Origin: Mariniradius saccharolyticus AK6
GTDB lineage: Bacteria > Bacteroidota > Bacteroidia > Cytophagales > Cyclobacteriaceae
Length of the DNA: 64,000 nucleotides
Direction of reading: 5' to 3'
NCBI RefSeq assembly: GCF_000330725.2
Contig: NZ_AMZY02000017.1
Coordinates: 1 to 64,000, forward strand
Shown here: in pieces, positions 1 through 8,989 of the stretch
Position numbering within the stretch: the first letter of the stretch is position 1
How the letters are laid out: every line of letters starts with the position of its first letter
Program-made: the position numbers and the translations under genes
Notes under the pieces: generated by a model
Database searches by the model: none
The model's input: the letters and a program-made list of their open reading frames with translations, nothing else
Told to the model about the DNA's origin: nothing

Positions 1-224
1 CCGGGAAACTCCTCCCCCAGAAAGCGACCGCAAAGGTAATTGAATTTACTTCAACAACAATGCCTGGCCAATATTTTTTTGCAATTAAATCAAATGCTCT
101 TTACCGCTTTGGGAAAATCCTGCAAATGACGCAAAAATTTTCTCAAATGGGCTTCAAATGTAAGAGTCGAAAGCAAGATAAGCAAATGAAAACGCCAGAA
201 AATGAAATTGAAATCCAAAAAAAC
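1..224. other. Window edge, no supported gene
   Basis: AT-rich sequence downstream of the DUF2480 gene. Short open frames are present, but none has convincing coding character or a recognisable start context. The edge may cut a neighbouring gene or its promoter; I see no repeat, tRNA or terminator that I would defend. Confidence 0.5.
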
Positions 225-731
225 CTATTTCCCAACTTTGTAAAGCGGCACGGTGCTGCAAGGCTCTCCATACATGATAGATCTGGCAACAGGCTGCAAT
301 AATGATAATATCCTGCCATATGCATATAGAGGGACAGCAACCTTGCTACACCCCTTCACAACAACTGGTCTATTCCGATAGATTTCAATATCAATCTTTG
401 TAAACGCCTTTTCAAACAAATACTGCTCCAACGCATTCATATCCCCAACTACATATTCAATCCCCAATTTACCAAGGTAAGTTCCGACCAACATAAAGGC
501 CCAATTGGGCACAATTGCATCTACACTGCAAAATACGGCCACACATCCATTTTCGAATTTACTCCATTCGAATTCCCTCAAGGCGGCCCTAAATTCAGCT
601 TCCCTGAGAATAAGCCCATGATAAAGATAATCCTTGATGTCAAACTGATACCTACTAAGTGGGCTATAAAACTCCTCCAAATCAATGGTAACGATCGGAC
701 TATTTGCCACACGATTGACTATTTCATTCAT
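225..731 (-). CDS. DUF2480 family protein
   Basis: A 168-residue protein resembling the DUF2480 family, a Bacteroidota-restricted group of unknown function. It has no signal peptide or membrane segment, so it is probably cytoplasmic. The N-terminus contains the motif VTIDLEEFY (about residues 14-22) and a tract rich in acidic and aromatic residues, which I associate with the family. Its ATG overlaps the stop of the upstream tsaB by four bases (ATGA), so the two are likely translationally coupled in one minus-strand operon with the S41 protease and rnpA. No catalytic residues can be assigned. Assignment is from overall recognition only. Confidence 0.75.
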   Translation of the reverse strand: MNEIVNRVANSPIVTIDLEEFYSPLSRYQFDIKDYLYHGLILREAEFRAALREFEWSKFENGCVAVFCSVDAIVPNWAFMLVGTYLGKLGIEYVVGDMNALEQYLFEKAFTKIDIEIYRNRPVVVKGCSKVAVPLYAYGRILSLLQPVARSIMYGEPCSTVPLYKVGK

Positions 732-1426
732 ATTTCCAAAGGATTTTTCTTCGAAGCGATAACTCTGAACTCCTTCAAGTAGTTCGGCTCGAAGTATGCC
801 AGGTCTTCAAATTTTCCGTCCAAATATTTCTTGTAGGCCAAAACCCCAACACCAATCGCGGAATTCCGCCCTTCCATAAAAACTGAATTGGCATGGCCCA
901 AAACCGTTTTAAGTTTTTCCACACCATCACCGACAAAGTATACCTTGCCACTTTCCAACAAATCCAAAAATGGGTTGGTGTCCACAATAAGGGCATGGGA
1001 AGGCTTCAGTACACCCCCATCCGAACCAAACACCGCCGTGTAGACTTCCTTACGCCTCGCATCCAGCATCGGGATTATGTAAGACACCGGATCGACAGAA
1101 TTAGTTACCTGGCAAGCCATAGCCTCTAAGGTATCAACGCCAATCAATGGTATATCCTGCGCAAAACATATTCCTTTTGCCGTGGAAACACCAATTCTTA
1201 GCCCGGTGTAAGAACCTGGTCCCGCAGACACAGCCACAGCCTGTATTTGGGCAATATTCATTGACAATTCCGAAAAAAGTCCTTCGATCAAACGCAGTAG
1301 TTTTGCACCGTGGGCATTCTCGATGTTTAACTCAGAATGCCCCAAAAGAACGCCATCTCTGTGTAACGCTACCGAGCAGATCTGAGAGGCTGTCTCAATG
1401 GACAATATGGTAACGGCTTGATGCAT
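728..1426 (-). CDS. tsaB: tRNA threonylcarbamoyladenosine biosynthesis protein TsaB
   Basis: A 232-residue ASKHA-fold protein. TsaB is the non-catalytic partner that binds TsaD (and TsaE) to place the threonylcarbamoyl group on A37 of ANN-decoding tRNAs in the cytoplasm. The N-terminal LSIETASQICSVAL segment (about 8-21) is the phosphate-1-type loop, and GPGSYTGLRIG (69-79) is a TsaB hallmark. Length is normal for the family. It lacks the metal-binding histidine pair of TsaD, as expected. It sits 5 bp downstream of the S41 protease stop-start junction and overlaps the DUF2480 gene by four bases, so it is probably co-transcribed with both. Confidence 0.93.
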   Translation of the reverse strand: MHQAVTILSIETASQICSVALHRDGVLLGHSELNIENAHGAKLLRLIEGLFSELSMNIAQIQAVAVSAGPGSYTGLRIGVSTAKGICFAQDIPLIGVDTLEAMACQVTNSVDPVSYIIPMLDARRKEVYTAVFGSDGGVLKPSHALIVDTNPFLDLLESGKVYFVGDGVEKLKTVLGHANSVFMEGRNSAIGVGVLAYKKYLDGKFEDLAYFEPNYLKEFRVIASKKNPLEI

Positions 1427-1431
1427 TTCGC

Positions 1432-3099
1432 CTACTTGGCTGATGCAGTAAGGATTCCAGACATCTTGGCCGGGTTAGACAATATGCCCATAGCTGCCTT
1501 AATTTCGCTATCATCTACGAGCGAAGCTTCGATCACGCCTTCCTGGAAGTAGTATCTAGAAACCAACTCCTCTCTCAATGCTTCCCGAATTTCACCTTGG
1601 AATGTTATCAAATCCTGCTCTTTATTATGGCTGACTTTCTTGCGCAGGTCCTCGATCGTGCCTTTGATTTCGTCGAAATATTTCTCCCGCTTCGCATACT
1701 TTTCAAGGTCATCCAAAGACTTTTCCACATAAGTCGTGTAATCGTATTCTTTTCCTTCCAACCATTTGACGAAATCATTGTAAACTACATCACTTACCAC
1801 AAAACTCCGTGGATTGCCAATTTCCTTATTTTCGAGGAAAAACTTGTTCCCGTATTCAAAAATGAGATCCCGACCCACCAGGCTATAGGTAATCGGCGCA
1901 TAGGATTTTGATCCGACCGCTTCGTCCGGTTCAATCCCAGCACCATCCAATACGATACGGCCATTTTTGGTCTTGAATTCTCTCCGCAGAGAATCTGGGA
2001 TAGAATTGGAATTCCCGTTTTCATCTCTTTTCTCTCGGCTGTAATCAATCGCCTGGATACAGCGCCCACTCGGGATATAATACTTCGCGGTCGTAACCTT
2101 CACCTGCGCATTGTACGAAAGCGGTACCGTTGTCTGTACGAGACCTTTTCCAAACGTTTTCCTGCCAACCAAAACCGCTCTATCATAATCTTGAAGTGCG
2201 CCGGCCACAATCTCGGCTGCAGAAGCACTTCGTTCGTTGATCAGCACTACCAAGGGAATATCCTTATCCAGTGGCGCTTTAGTGGTTTTGTAGGTGACAT
2301 TGGCGCTTTGAAGCTTGCCAATGGTCCTCACCACTTCTTTTCCTTTTGGAATGAAGAGATTGACGATATCAACAGCCTCGTTGAGTATTCCTCCTGGATT
2401 GTCACGTACGTCAAGAACGAGCCTTGTGATCCCTTGGGACTTAAGATCGACCAATGCCTTTCGCACATCCGAACCGGCATTGGTAGTAAAATCGGAAAGC
2501 TTGATATAACCTGTATTTTCGTCCAATTTGCCATAGTACGGGACATTGGAAATGACGATCTTTTTCCTCATTAGATCCACTGAAATTGTATCATCTCCCC
2601 GTTTTACCTGAACGAAAACCGAGGTATTGGCAGGCCCTTTAAGCAATTTGGAAATTTCCGAGGTAGGCAAGTTGGTTGCCATTACTGTATCCACCTTCAA
2701 TATCTTATCCCCGATCCTGAGTCCGCCTACTTGAGCAGGAAAGCCCTTGTAAGGCATCAGAATCATATTCGATCCCACCCTGTTGCCAATCAAAGCTCCG
2801 ATACCTGCATATTCGCCCGTGGTCAAAAGGCGAAAGTCATCGGAATTTTCCTCGGGAATAAATTCGGTGTACGGGTCCAGTTCATTCAACATCGCGTTGA
2901 TCCCGACGGGGACCAACTCATCCGCGTCAATTTCATCGACATAATAGGAATCCAACTCTCTCACAAGCGAAGCAAAAATGTCCAGGTTTTTAGCGATCTT
3001 AAAAAGCTTGTCATTTTTTGCCGCAAACGAAAAAAGGAGGCCAAGGGTCAGAATTACCAGTACAATGGAGATGTTTTTTCTAGTCATAAATCGTTTCAT
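1432..3099 (-). CDS. S41 family C-terminal processing peptidase
   Basis: A 555-residue periplasmic serine protease of the CtpA/Prc type (S41), which trims C-termini of envelope proteins. An N-terminal signal anchor (about residues 8-26) is followed by a helical region, a PDZ domain (about 85-170) and the catalytic domain. The dyad is Ser293 in RSASAAEIVAGAL and Lys318 in KTFGKGLVQ, with Glu296 three residues after the serine as in plant D1 protease. A helical C-terminal extension of about 150 residues follows and is common in Bacteroidota homologues. It lies 7 bp from rnpA, which precedes it on the same strand. The substrate is unknown. Confidence 0.9.
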   Translation of the reverse strand: MKRFMTRKNISIVLVILTLGLLFSFAAKNDKLFKIAKNLDIFASLVRELDSYYVDEIDADELVPVGINAMLNELDPYTEFIPEENSDDFRLLTTGEYAGIGALIGNRVGSNMILMPYKGFPAQVGGLRIGDKILKVDTVMATNLPTSEISKLLKGPANTSVFVQVKRGDDTISVDLMRKKIVISNVPYYGKLDENTGYIKLSDFTTNAGSDVRKALVDLKSQGITRLVLDVRDNPGGILNEAVDIVNLFIPKGKEVVRTIGKLQSANVTYKTTKAPLDKDIPLVVLINERSASAAEIVAGALQDYDRAVLVGRKTFGKGLVQTTVPLSYNAQVKVTTAKYYIPSGRCIQAIDYSREKRDENGNSNSIPDSLRREFKTKNGRIVLDGAGIEPDEAVGSKSYAPITYSLVGRDLIFEYGNKFFLENKEIGNPRSFVVSDVVYNDFVKWLEGKEYDYTTYVEKSLDDLEKYAKREKYFDEIKGTIEDLRKKVSHNKEQDLITFQGEIREALREELVSRYYFQEGVIEASLVDDSEIKAAMGILSNPAKMSGILTASAK

Positions 3100-3106
3100 G
3101 CGAAAA

Positions 3107-3478
3107 TCAATTACTTTTTGGGGAAAGGCTGGTAAGTACCTTCAGCATTTTTGCTTCAATGGTTTGAAAGGTAAGTATATCTGAGGAAACGTAAATAAAG
3201 GCGATTAATTTTTTGTCGGGCTCGGTTGCTGGTATGAGGTGCTTGTGAAGGCGATACGCCTCACGCATCCTCCGCTTTACCAAGTTCCTGTCCACGGCCT
3301 TTTTGAATTTCTTCTTCGAAACGGAAAATAGAGCCTGGTTGGTTCCAATTATTTCAGAGGGGACATTCAAAACCAACACCTTGAAGGGGAATAAAAAAAA
3401 AGAGGAACCTTTGTCAAAAAGTTCCTTGATCAATTTTTGGGAATGCAAACGTTCGCCTTTGGAAAACCCGTAAGTCAT
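3107..3478 (-). CDS. rnpA: Ribonuclease P protein component
   Basis: A 123-residue basic protein, the protein subunit of RNase P that assists the catalytic RNA in maturing tRNA 5' ends. The RNR signature is seen as RNLVKRRMREAYR (about 64-76), and the N-terminal GFSKGERLHS matches the usual opening. Length is typical. It follows rpmH on the same strand with a 42-bp gap, the classic rpmH-rnpA order. In many bacteria yidD or yidC comes next; here an S41 protease gene takes that place. Confidence 0.95.
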   Translation of the reverse strand: MTYGFSKGERLHSQKLIKELFDKGSSFFLFPFKVLVLNVPSEIIGTNQALFSVSKKKFKKAVDRNLVKRRMREAYRLHKHLIPATEPDKKLIAFIYVSSDILTFQTIEAKMLKVLTSLSPKSN

Positions 3479-3520
3479 GGCATATGAATTGACGTATGAT
3501 ATACGAAAATCAAGGCCAGA

Positions 3521-3679
3521 TTACTTTTTCAGCGTTTTCTCGGAAGAAACTGAGAGTTTATGTCTACCCTTTGCCCTTCTTGCCCTCAACACTCTTCTGC
3601 CGTTGGCTGTGGACATTCTTTCCCTGAAACCGTGCTTGTTTCTTCTTTTTCTACGAGAAGGCTGGAATGTTCTTTTCAT
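3521..3679 (-). CDS. rpmH: 50S ribosomal protein L34
   Basis: A 52-residue, highly basic ribosomal protein. Translation of the minus strand from the CAT at 3677-3679 gives [18 protein letters not shown] and then [19 protein letters not shown], which is diagnostic of L34. It ends at TTA (3521-3523, reverse of TAA). The C-terminus carries about eight residues beyond the usual Lys-Gly-Arg end, common in Bacteroidota. It is upstream of rnpA and has its own strong promoter at 3748-3778. Confidence 0.97.
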   Translation of the reverse strand: MKRTFQPSRRKRRNKHGFRERMSTANGRRVLRARRAKGRHKLSVSSEKTLKK

Positions 3680-3747
3680 GACTGTATGCTTTTATTGATT
3701 TCCGTATCTTTTGATTCATTTCGGAGGATGCCCCACCAAAAGGAACG

Positions 3748-3778
3748 CAAAGATAGAACCCATTTTTTTATTTACAAA
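3748..3778 (-). promoter_or_regulatory. Bacteroidota-type promoter of rpmH-rnpA
   Basis: Read on the minus strand, TTTG (3775-3778) is followed by 19 bases and TATCTTTG (3748-3755). This fits the -33 TTTG / -7 TAnnTTTG consensus of the Bacteroidota housekeeping sigma factor exactly. It would give a leader of roughly 60 bases before rpmH. Confidence 0.85.
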
Positions 3779-3813
3779 CGGTGGTCTTACTTTTGTTTGG
3801 AATATAAAGGCTC

Positions 3814-5481
3814 ATGGAGTACTTCATCACACGTAGTTCAATCCCATCCCAATACATAGAAATCACGCTGAGCATTCACTGCGAAAGAAATGAATGCATT
3901 TGCCTGCAGATTCCAGCATGGCGTCCTGGGCGCTACGAGTTGGCAAACTACGCACAAAAGGTTCGAAACTTCTCTGTCAGGATTGGCGAAAAAAGCGTTG
4001 AATGGAAAAAAACCAGCAAGGATCTTTGGGAATTCCGGTCAATTGAATCAGGATTGTATTCAATAAGCTATGAATATTATTGCAACCAAATGGACGCGGG
4101 GGGTTGCTGGTCTGACGATGAGCAGCTCTACCTGAATTTCAGCAACTTTTGTTTCGAAGTGAAGGGCAGGGAAGATGAGGGGATAATGGTCCACATCGAT
4201 CTTCCTCAGGATTATGTCGTCGCGACGGCGCTTCCACATCGGGAAAGTCAAAGCTGGTCAGCGGAGAGTTTCGACCATCTGATGGATAGCCCATTTTTGG
4301 CTGCAGTATCCTTGACACATCGCTCCTACCGGGTTTATGAAACTGAGTTTCATCTGTGGTTTCATGGCAAAGTCGCGTTCGACACGAATTATCTAGTCGA
4401 TATTTTCAGGAAATTTACCAAAAAGCAAATCGATGATTTTGGATCTTTTCCGGCAAGTAACTACCATTTCATTTTTCAGTTGCTCCCATACAAGCATTAT
4501 CACGGTGTGGAGCATGCATATTCTACGGTCATCACATTTGGACCCGCTGGCAGTTTGGTTGAAAAAAGCCAAATCGATGAATTGATTGGAGTGAGTTCTC
4601 ATGAGCTCTACCACTTTTGGAATGTTTGCCGCATTCGTCCAAAAGAACTTCTTCCATACGACTTATCCAAAGAAATCTATTTGGACTCCGGGCTAGTGAT
4701 GGAAGGGGTGACGACCTATTTTGGGGACATCTATCTTTTGCGATCCGGATATTTTACGCTGGATGAATACCTAGAAAATCTGAAAACCCAAATCCAAAAA
4801 GAATTCGACAGCTTTGGATGGAAGAGCCAATCGATCACCGAATCCAGCCTAGACCTTTGGCTGGATGGCTATAAATCCGGCATTCCAAACAAAAAAGTTA
4901 GTATCTACAACAGAGGGGCACTAATTTCACTTTGTTTGGACTTGATGCTCTTGGAACAGGGGAGCAGTTTGGCGATTGTGATGCGGCAGATGTGGGAAAA
5001 ATTTGGGAAAAATAGGATTGGATATTCCCTTGCAGATTTTGAACAGTTTTTGTTGGAAGGCACAGATAGCGAAAAAGAGTTGTATTGTTTCTTGGAAAAA
5101 ATCGTCCGAGGTAGGGAAGATCTACTTCCCTATTTGGAACAACAGCTTTCTACCGTCGGCATTTCACTTCAAAAGGAACCCAATCCAAATCTCTTGACTG
5201 CAGAGTTTGGAATCAGGATAAGCGAATCCAAGGAAGTCTTCGATGTGCATCCCGAGAGCCAAGCATATCAATTGGTCATGATTAGGGACCTTGTTGAATC
5301 TATAGGGGGATTGGAAGAGTCCAGATTGCAAGGAAACACCAAATCTGAAATTACGATCAATCTCATACGTGGGGGAAGAAAATTAAGCGTAAAATTACAT
5401 GCTGAAAACGTTGGATTCTTTCCTGTTTTCAAGCTTAAAAAATTCTCAAATCCTGACAAGCAAAAGCGTTGGATAAATTAA
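3814..5481 (+). CDS. M61 family metallopeptidase
   Basis: A 555-residue zinc peptidase of the M61 (glycyl aminopeptidase) family. The zinc site is HELYHFWN (263-270), with the third ligand probably Glu297 in MEGVTTYF. The N-terminal half (about 1-160) is the beta-rich M61 N-domain. The C-terminal 90 residues look like a degenerate PDZ domain, which typically follows in this family. There is no clear signal peptide, unlike many Bacteroidota M61 proteins, so it may be cytoplasmic. The start at 3814 follows an A-rich stretch and a plausible promoter in the 135-bp divergent region shared with rpmH. It is followed by the DoxX gene after 71 bp. Confidence 0.88.
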   Translation: MEYFITRSSIPSQYIEITLSIHCERNECICLQIPAWRPGRYELANYAQKVRNFSVRIGEKSVEWKKTSKDLWEFRSIESGLYSISYEYYCNQMDAGGCWSDDEQLYLNFSNFCFEVKGREDEGIMVHIDLPQDYVVATALPHRESQSWSAESFDHLMDSPFLAAVSLTHRSYRVYETEFHLWFHGKVAFDTNYLVDIFRKFTKKQIDDFGSFPASNYHFIFQLLPYKHYHGVEHAYSTVITFGPAGSLVEKSQIDELIGVSSHELYHFWNVCRIRPKELLPYDLSKEIYLDSGLVMEGVTTYFGDIYLLRSGYFTLDEYLENLKTQIQKEFDSFGWKSQSITESSLDLWLDGYKSGIPNKKVSIYNRGALISLCLDLMLLEQGSSLAIVMRQMWEKFGKNRIGYSLADFEQFLLEGTDSEKELYCFLEKIVRGREDLLPYLEQQLSTVGISLQKEPNPNLLTAEFGIRISESKEVFDVHPESQAYQLVMIRDLVESIGGLEESRLQGNTKSEITINLIRGGRKLSVKLHAENVGFFPVFKLKKFSNPDKQKRWIN

Positions 5482-5552
5482 TAATATCCTGATTTTCAAT
5501 TTTTTGAATCATTTTTTCGTAACTTTTTCCTTCAATCAAACCAGACGAAAAA

Positions 5553-5996
5553 ATGAACACCGTATCCAAAATCGAAACTTGGGCGGATTCCCATCATCCA
5601 AAATGGATTGATTTCATCCGTGTGGCTTTAGGTTTATTTATCCTTTACAAGGGTATCTTATTTGTCTCCAACGTTGACGTCTTGATGCAGATGACCCAAA
5701 ATGCAGATATCGCATTCTTCAATATGGCCTTGGCACATTATGTGGCCTTTGCACATTTGGTAGGTGGACTATTGATTGCCATTGGACTGCTAACGCGAAT
5801 TGCTGTTATTGTTCAGATCCCAATCTTGATAGGCGCAGTATTTTTCGTGAATATCAAAGAAGGATTTCTTTCTACGATCAACAACATGGAATTTGCATTT
5901 TCACTAGTCGTACTTGTCTTATTGTGCGTGATTCTGTTTTATGGATCAGGAAAATTTTCTGTGGATCGGTGGATGAAACAGCATCCAAATGAATAA
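5553..5996 (+). CDS. DoxX family membrane protein
   Basis: A 147-residue integral membrane protein with four predicted helices, at about 20-40, 60-85, 88-108 and 110-135. The first contains the DoxX-type WIDFIRVALGLFILYKG segment. Family members are small inner-membrane proteins sometimes linked to redox homeostasis; no specific substrate can be named. It follows the M61 gene on the same strand, 71 bp downstream, and ends before a strong terminator. The 71-bp gap (5482-5552) ends in a polyA-rich ribosome-binding region. Confidence 0.8.
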   Translation: MNTVSKIETWADSHHPKWIDFIRVALGLFILYKGILFVSNVDVLMQMTQNADIAFFNMALAHYVAFAHLVGGLLIAIGLLTRIAVIVQIPILIGAVFFVNIKEGFLSTINNMEFAFSLVVLVLLCVILFYGSGKFSVDRWMKQHPNE

Positions 5997-6034
5997 AAGT
6001 CCGAATACTCACAAAAAAAAACATCATTTGCCAA

Positions 6035-6074
6035 AAACCAAAAAGCCTCCCGATGAGGGGAGGCTTTTTGGTTT
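6035..6074. terminator. Bidirectional rho-independent terminator
   Basis: An inverted repeat of 17 bases, AAACCAAAAAGCCTCCC (6035-6051) against GGGAGGCTTTTTGGTTT (6058-6074). It has A and T tracts on either side, so it can stop transcripts from both the DoxX gene (plus) and the convergent gene at 6145-6876 (minus). Confidence 0.9.
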
Positions 6075-6144
6075 GGAATATATTTGAAAACGGCGTCAAT
6101 TCAGACCCCAATCGTAAAACCTGAGCTAAAGTTCCTAATCTTTT

Positions 6145-6876
6145 TCAATCGAAATCAGCTTCGGAGAGTTGTTGATTGAATGTTAATGATACCAACTTCG
6201 TCTGTAACTCCACGGGAAGCATCGGACTCTTGATGGTGATCAGACTTGGGAATTTCATTCCATCATAATCTTTATATTCAGAATATCTGATCTCGCCCGC
6301 CGCATCTGATTTCGTCATCAATTTCAGCCCAGTGGCAACGGAGTAATACTCAGTCGTCACATTACCTGCAGAAGTTGTGATAGAAAGCTTGTGGGCTTCC
6401 TCTCCTTGGATAGTCTCTGTGCCATCCAAAGCGAGTGTGTATCCAAACTCTTTGTATCTCGATTCCGGAAATGCGTAAGTCTGTGCTTTCAAGGCCTCTG
6501 CCATTTCGGAAGGAAGCTCTTGTTGCTGGCCTCCCGCAAGGACGATTCCCTTACCGTCTTTGTAGATTGTCTTTGACGCCAAATTACCCGCTACGGTGGT
6601 CTCTTGCACCATGCGACTATTTTCGGAATCCGCTATCGCCTTGATGACAATGGACATCCCTTGGAACTCCGCTTCCATAACCATCGTGGAGTTCTTGATT
6701 TTGTCAGTTTTTGACTTACCTCCAACCGCTTCGATATACTTTGCAATAATCTGCTCAGGATCGTTCAAATTGTGTACAATGACGGTTTCAAATGAGGCAG
6801 TTTTGGTCGCTGCATTAGAAACGGGACTAACTACAAGCAAAGCAAGAGCTAGAAAAAGCGATGGGGATTTTTTCAT
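6145..6876 (-). CDS. Exported LolA-like protein, copy of the neighbour's C-terminal domain
   Basis: A 243-residue protein with a signal peptide (about 1-22, ending SNAAT). The remaining region resembles the outer-membrane lipoprotein-sorting (LolA/LolB-like) fold annotated at the C-terminus of some Bacteroidota M16 peptidases. Its sequence is clearly related to the last ~220 residues of the gene just upstream: both carry an AVGG block (EAVGGKSK / KAIGGEAS), an ELEYxDMGYTLxLDG-like block and the near-identical IKSPMLPV near the C-terminus. So it is a duplicated standalone domain. It follows the M16 genes by 23 bp and is probably their operon partner. Function is unknown. Confidence 0.7.
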   Translation of the reverse strand: MKKSPSLFLALALLVVSPVSNAATKTASFETVIVHNLNDPEQIIAKYIEAVGGKSKTDKIKNSTMVMEAEFQGMSIVIKAIADSENSRMVQETTVAGNLASKTIYKDGKGIVLAGGQQQELPSEMAEALKAQTYAFPESRYKEFGYTLALDGTETIQGEEAHKLSITTSAGNVTTEYYSVATGLKLMTKSDAAGEIRYSEYKDYDGMKFPSLITIKSPMLPVELQTKLVSLTFNQQLSEADFD

Positions 6877-6899
6877 GCGATACGGATGGTTTTTGGTTT

Positions 6900-8945
6900 T
6901 TATTTGAATTCTTCTTCTGAAATGGGCTTGTTCAATTCGAGTTTCTCCACCTTTGCAGCCATCGGAACAGGCAGCATGGGGGATTTGATTGTCATCGTCA
7001 TGGGAAACTTAACCCCTTCCACTTCTTGATAATCTGAAAGATAAGTCTCACCCGCTTCTCCATTTTCGGATTTCACTTTCAACCCCGTGGATACGCTGTA
7101 ATAGTTAACCTGTGAATTTCCAGTCGGGTTTTTAACGATCACCTTGTAGGCTTGATCGCCTTCCACATCTTTGATCCCGTCGAGTTCGAGCGTGTAGCCC
7201 ATATCTTCATAGTGCAACTCTGGAATGATGAACATAGACATCTTCATTGCGTCCAATTCCTGGTCATTCAGGTCCTTGGAAGGCTGGCCCATTTGAGTCA
7301 TTGTGCCCTTTCCGTTTTTGATCACTGTGTTCATTGCGACATTTCCCATGACCATCACTTTGTTGGCATACGCCTGATTGGATTCGTCATAGGCCATGAC
7401 GAAATTCAGTTTTGTACCCTGAATTTCAGCTACAGATTCTATACGGGATGTCTTGATTGACCTTGCACTTGCCTCACCACCTATAGCTTTTAGATAGGAA
7501 TCGATTACCTGGTCCACAGTGACATTGGCGTCCATGGCCACCAGTACTTCTGGGTTGCCCATGTTGTTGAATTTGGAAACTTCACCAAATGCCGCAAGGC
7601 TCTTTTCGATCACCGCACCGTTGCCGACAACAGTGATGTACATATTGTCAGGTTTCAGGTATTTTTTTGCAGCGGCATTGATATCATCCACTGTCAGTGC
7701 GTTGAGACGCTGCAAATAGGTGGCGTAGAAATCTTTTGGGAGCTTGTAGCGCTCGGTGTTGATTGCAAAATTGGCAATGGTGGAAGGGCTTTCGAGAGAC
7801 CGGCCAAAAGAACCGCTGAGGGTTGCTTTGGCGTTTTCCAATTCGGTGGCATCCACACCTTTATCCCTCAGGTTGCGGATTTCAAAGATAAACTCGTTGA
7901 TCGCTGAGTCAGTCGCCACTTGCTTCACAGAAGCTTCGGCGGAGAAAGTTGCCACCAGTTTATCCGCACCGATCGAAGAATACGCGCCATAGGTAAACCC
8001 TCTTTTTTCCCTCAAATTCATAAACAATCGGGAAGATGAACCTCCACCCAAGATGTAGTTGAGAAGGCGGGTTGCGATATAATCAGGATGGCTTAGGCTC
8101 ATTTCCATAGGATAGGTCACCTCCACGACAGATTGCACGGAAGCGGATCTGTCTACCAACGCGACCATGTTTTTTTCCGGAAGCTTTGGCATTGCATATT
8201 GATGGGTAGGGACATTTCCTTTTTCCCATTTACTGAAATACTTTTTCACCAAAGCCTCTGCCTCGCGGCTATTGATGTCACCGACGATAGCGAGATAGGC
8301 GATATTGGGCTTGAAATAAGTATTGTAGTAAGCCTTAATATCCTCAACGGTGATGTTTCCAATGGTAGCTTCGGTTTCGATCTCGCCATAAGGATGGTTC
8401 CTGCCAAAATTGAGAGCGGATGCCAACCGGGATGAAATCGCGTTGGGGTCATCCTTGCTTGCCGCCAAGCCGGAGATTGCCTGCTTTTTCAATTTATCCA
8501 ATTCTTCTTGTGGAAAAGTCGGGTTGTAGAGGACATCGGTCATCAGTTCCAAAACCTTTTCCTGGTGTTTTTTCAAGGCAGAACCAAATATTGATGTAGA
8601 GCTGGCGCTAAGACTGGCTCCGATAAAATCCACTTCTTCATCCAATTGGTCCTTGGAGCGGTTTTTTGTGCCGCCGGTCAACATTTCGCCGACCATGCCC
8701 GACATTCCCGCCTTGTCGCCTTCCATGATTGGATCCCTGTCGAGGACCAGAGAAAAGGCAACACGTGGCAATTTGCGGTTTTCCACAACAAATACTTTCA
8801 GCCCATTGGGAAGCGTAAATGAATGCGCGTCACCGAGCTTGATCTCACGGGCAGGACCAGCTGGCGGATAAGTTGATCTGTCCACTTGTGCCCAAGATGT
8901 CTGGACCAATAGGACAACAAAAAGATATATGATTAGCTTTTTCAT
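6900..8945 (-). CDS. M16 family peptidase-like protein, non-catalytic partner, with C-terminal LolA-like domain
   Basis: A 681-residue periplasmic protein. I start it at the ATG at 8945, where a signal peptide (MKKLIIYLFVVLLVQTSWAQ) begins; an in-frame upstream ATG at 8993 would add 16 residues ahead of it. The first ~430 residues are two M16 half-domains, but the HxxEH zinc motif is absent: the matching position reads GMVGEMLTGGT. It retains an RGFTYGAYS-type stretch of the M16 C-domain. Such inactive subunits pair with an active one, here the gene immediately upstream. The last ~220 residues are a LolA-like domain. Spacing to the active partner is 44 bp. Confidence 0.85.
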   Translation of the reverse strand: MKKLIIYLFVVLLVQTSWAQVDRSTYPPAGPAREIKLGDAHSFTLPNGLKVFVVENRKLPRVAFSLVLDRDPIMEGDKAGMSGMVGEMLTGGTKNRSKDQLDEEVDFIGASLSASSTSIFGSALKKHQEKVLELMTDVLYNPTFPQEELDKLKKQAISGLAASKDDPNAISSRLASALNFGRNHPYGEIETEATIGNITVEDIKAYYNTYFKPNIAYLAIVGDINSREAEALVKKYFSKWEKGNVPTHQYAMPKLPEKNMVALVDRSASVQSVVEVTYPMEMSLSHPDYIATRLLNYILGGGSSSRLFMNLREKRGFTYGAYSSIGADKLVATFSAEASVKQVATDSAINEFIFEIRNLRDKGVDATELENAKATLSGSFGRSLESPSTIANFAINTERYKLPKDFYATYLQRLNALTVDDINAAAKKYLKPDNMYITVVGNGAVIEKSLAAFGEVSKFNNMGNPEVLVAMDANVTVDQVIDSYLKAIGGEASARSIKTSRIESVAEIQGTKLNFVMAYDESNQAYANKVMVMGNVAMNTVIKNGKGTMTQMGQPSKDLNDQELDAMKMSMFIIPELHYEDMGYTLELDGIKDVEGDQAYKVIVKNPTGNSQVNYYSVSTGLKVKSENGEAGETYLSDYQEVEGVKFPMTMTIKSPMLPVPMAAKVEKLELNKPISEEEFK

Positions 8946-8989
8946 GATTTCTGGAATTAGTTGATTCAATGTCAGACAAGCTTCGATAA

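Noticed and set aside
6900-8945. Reading the 6900 gene as an active M16 peptidase
   Set aside because: The HxxEH motif is absent at the aligned position, so it is taken as the non-catalytic partner.
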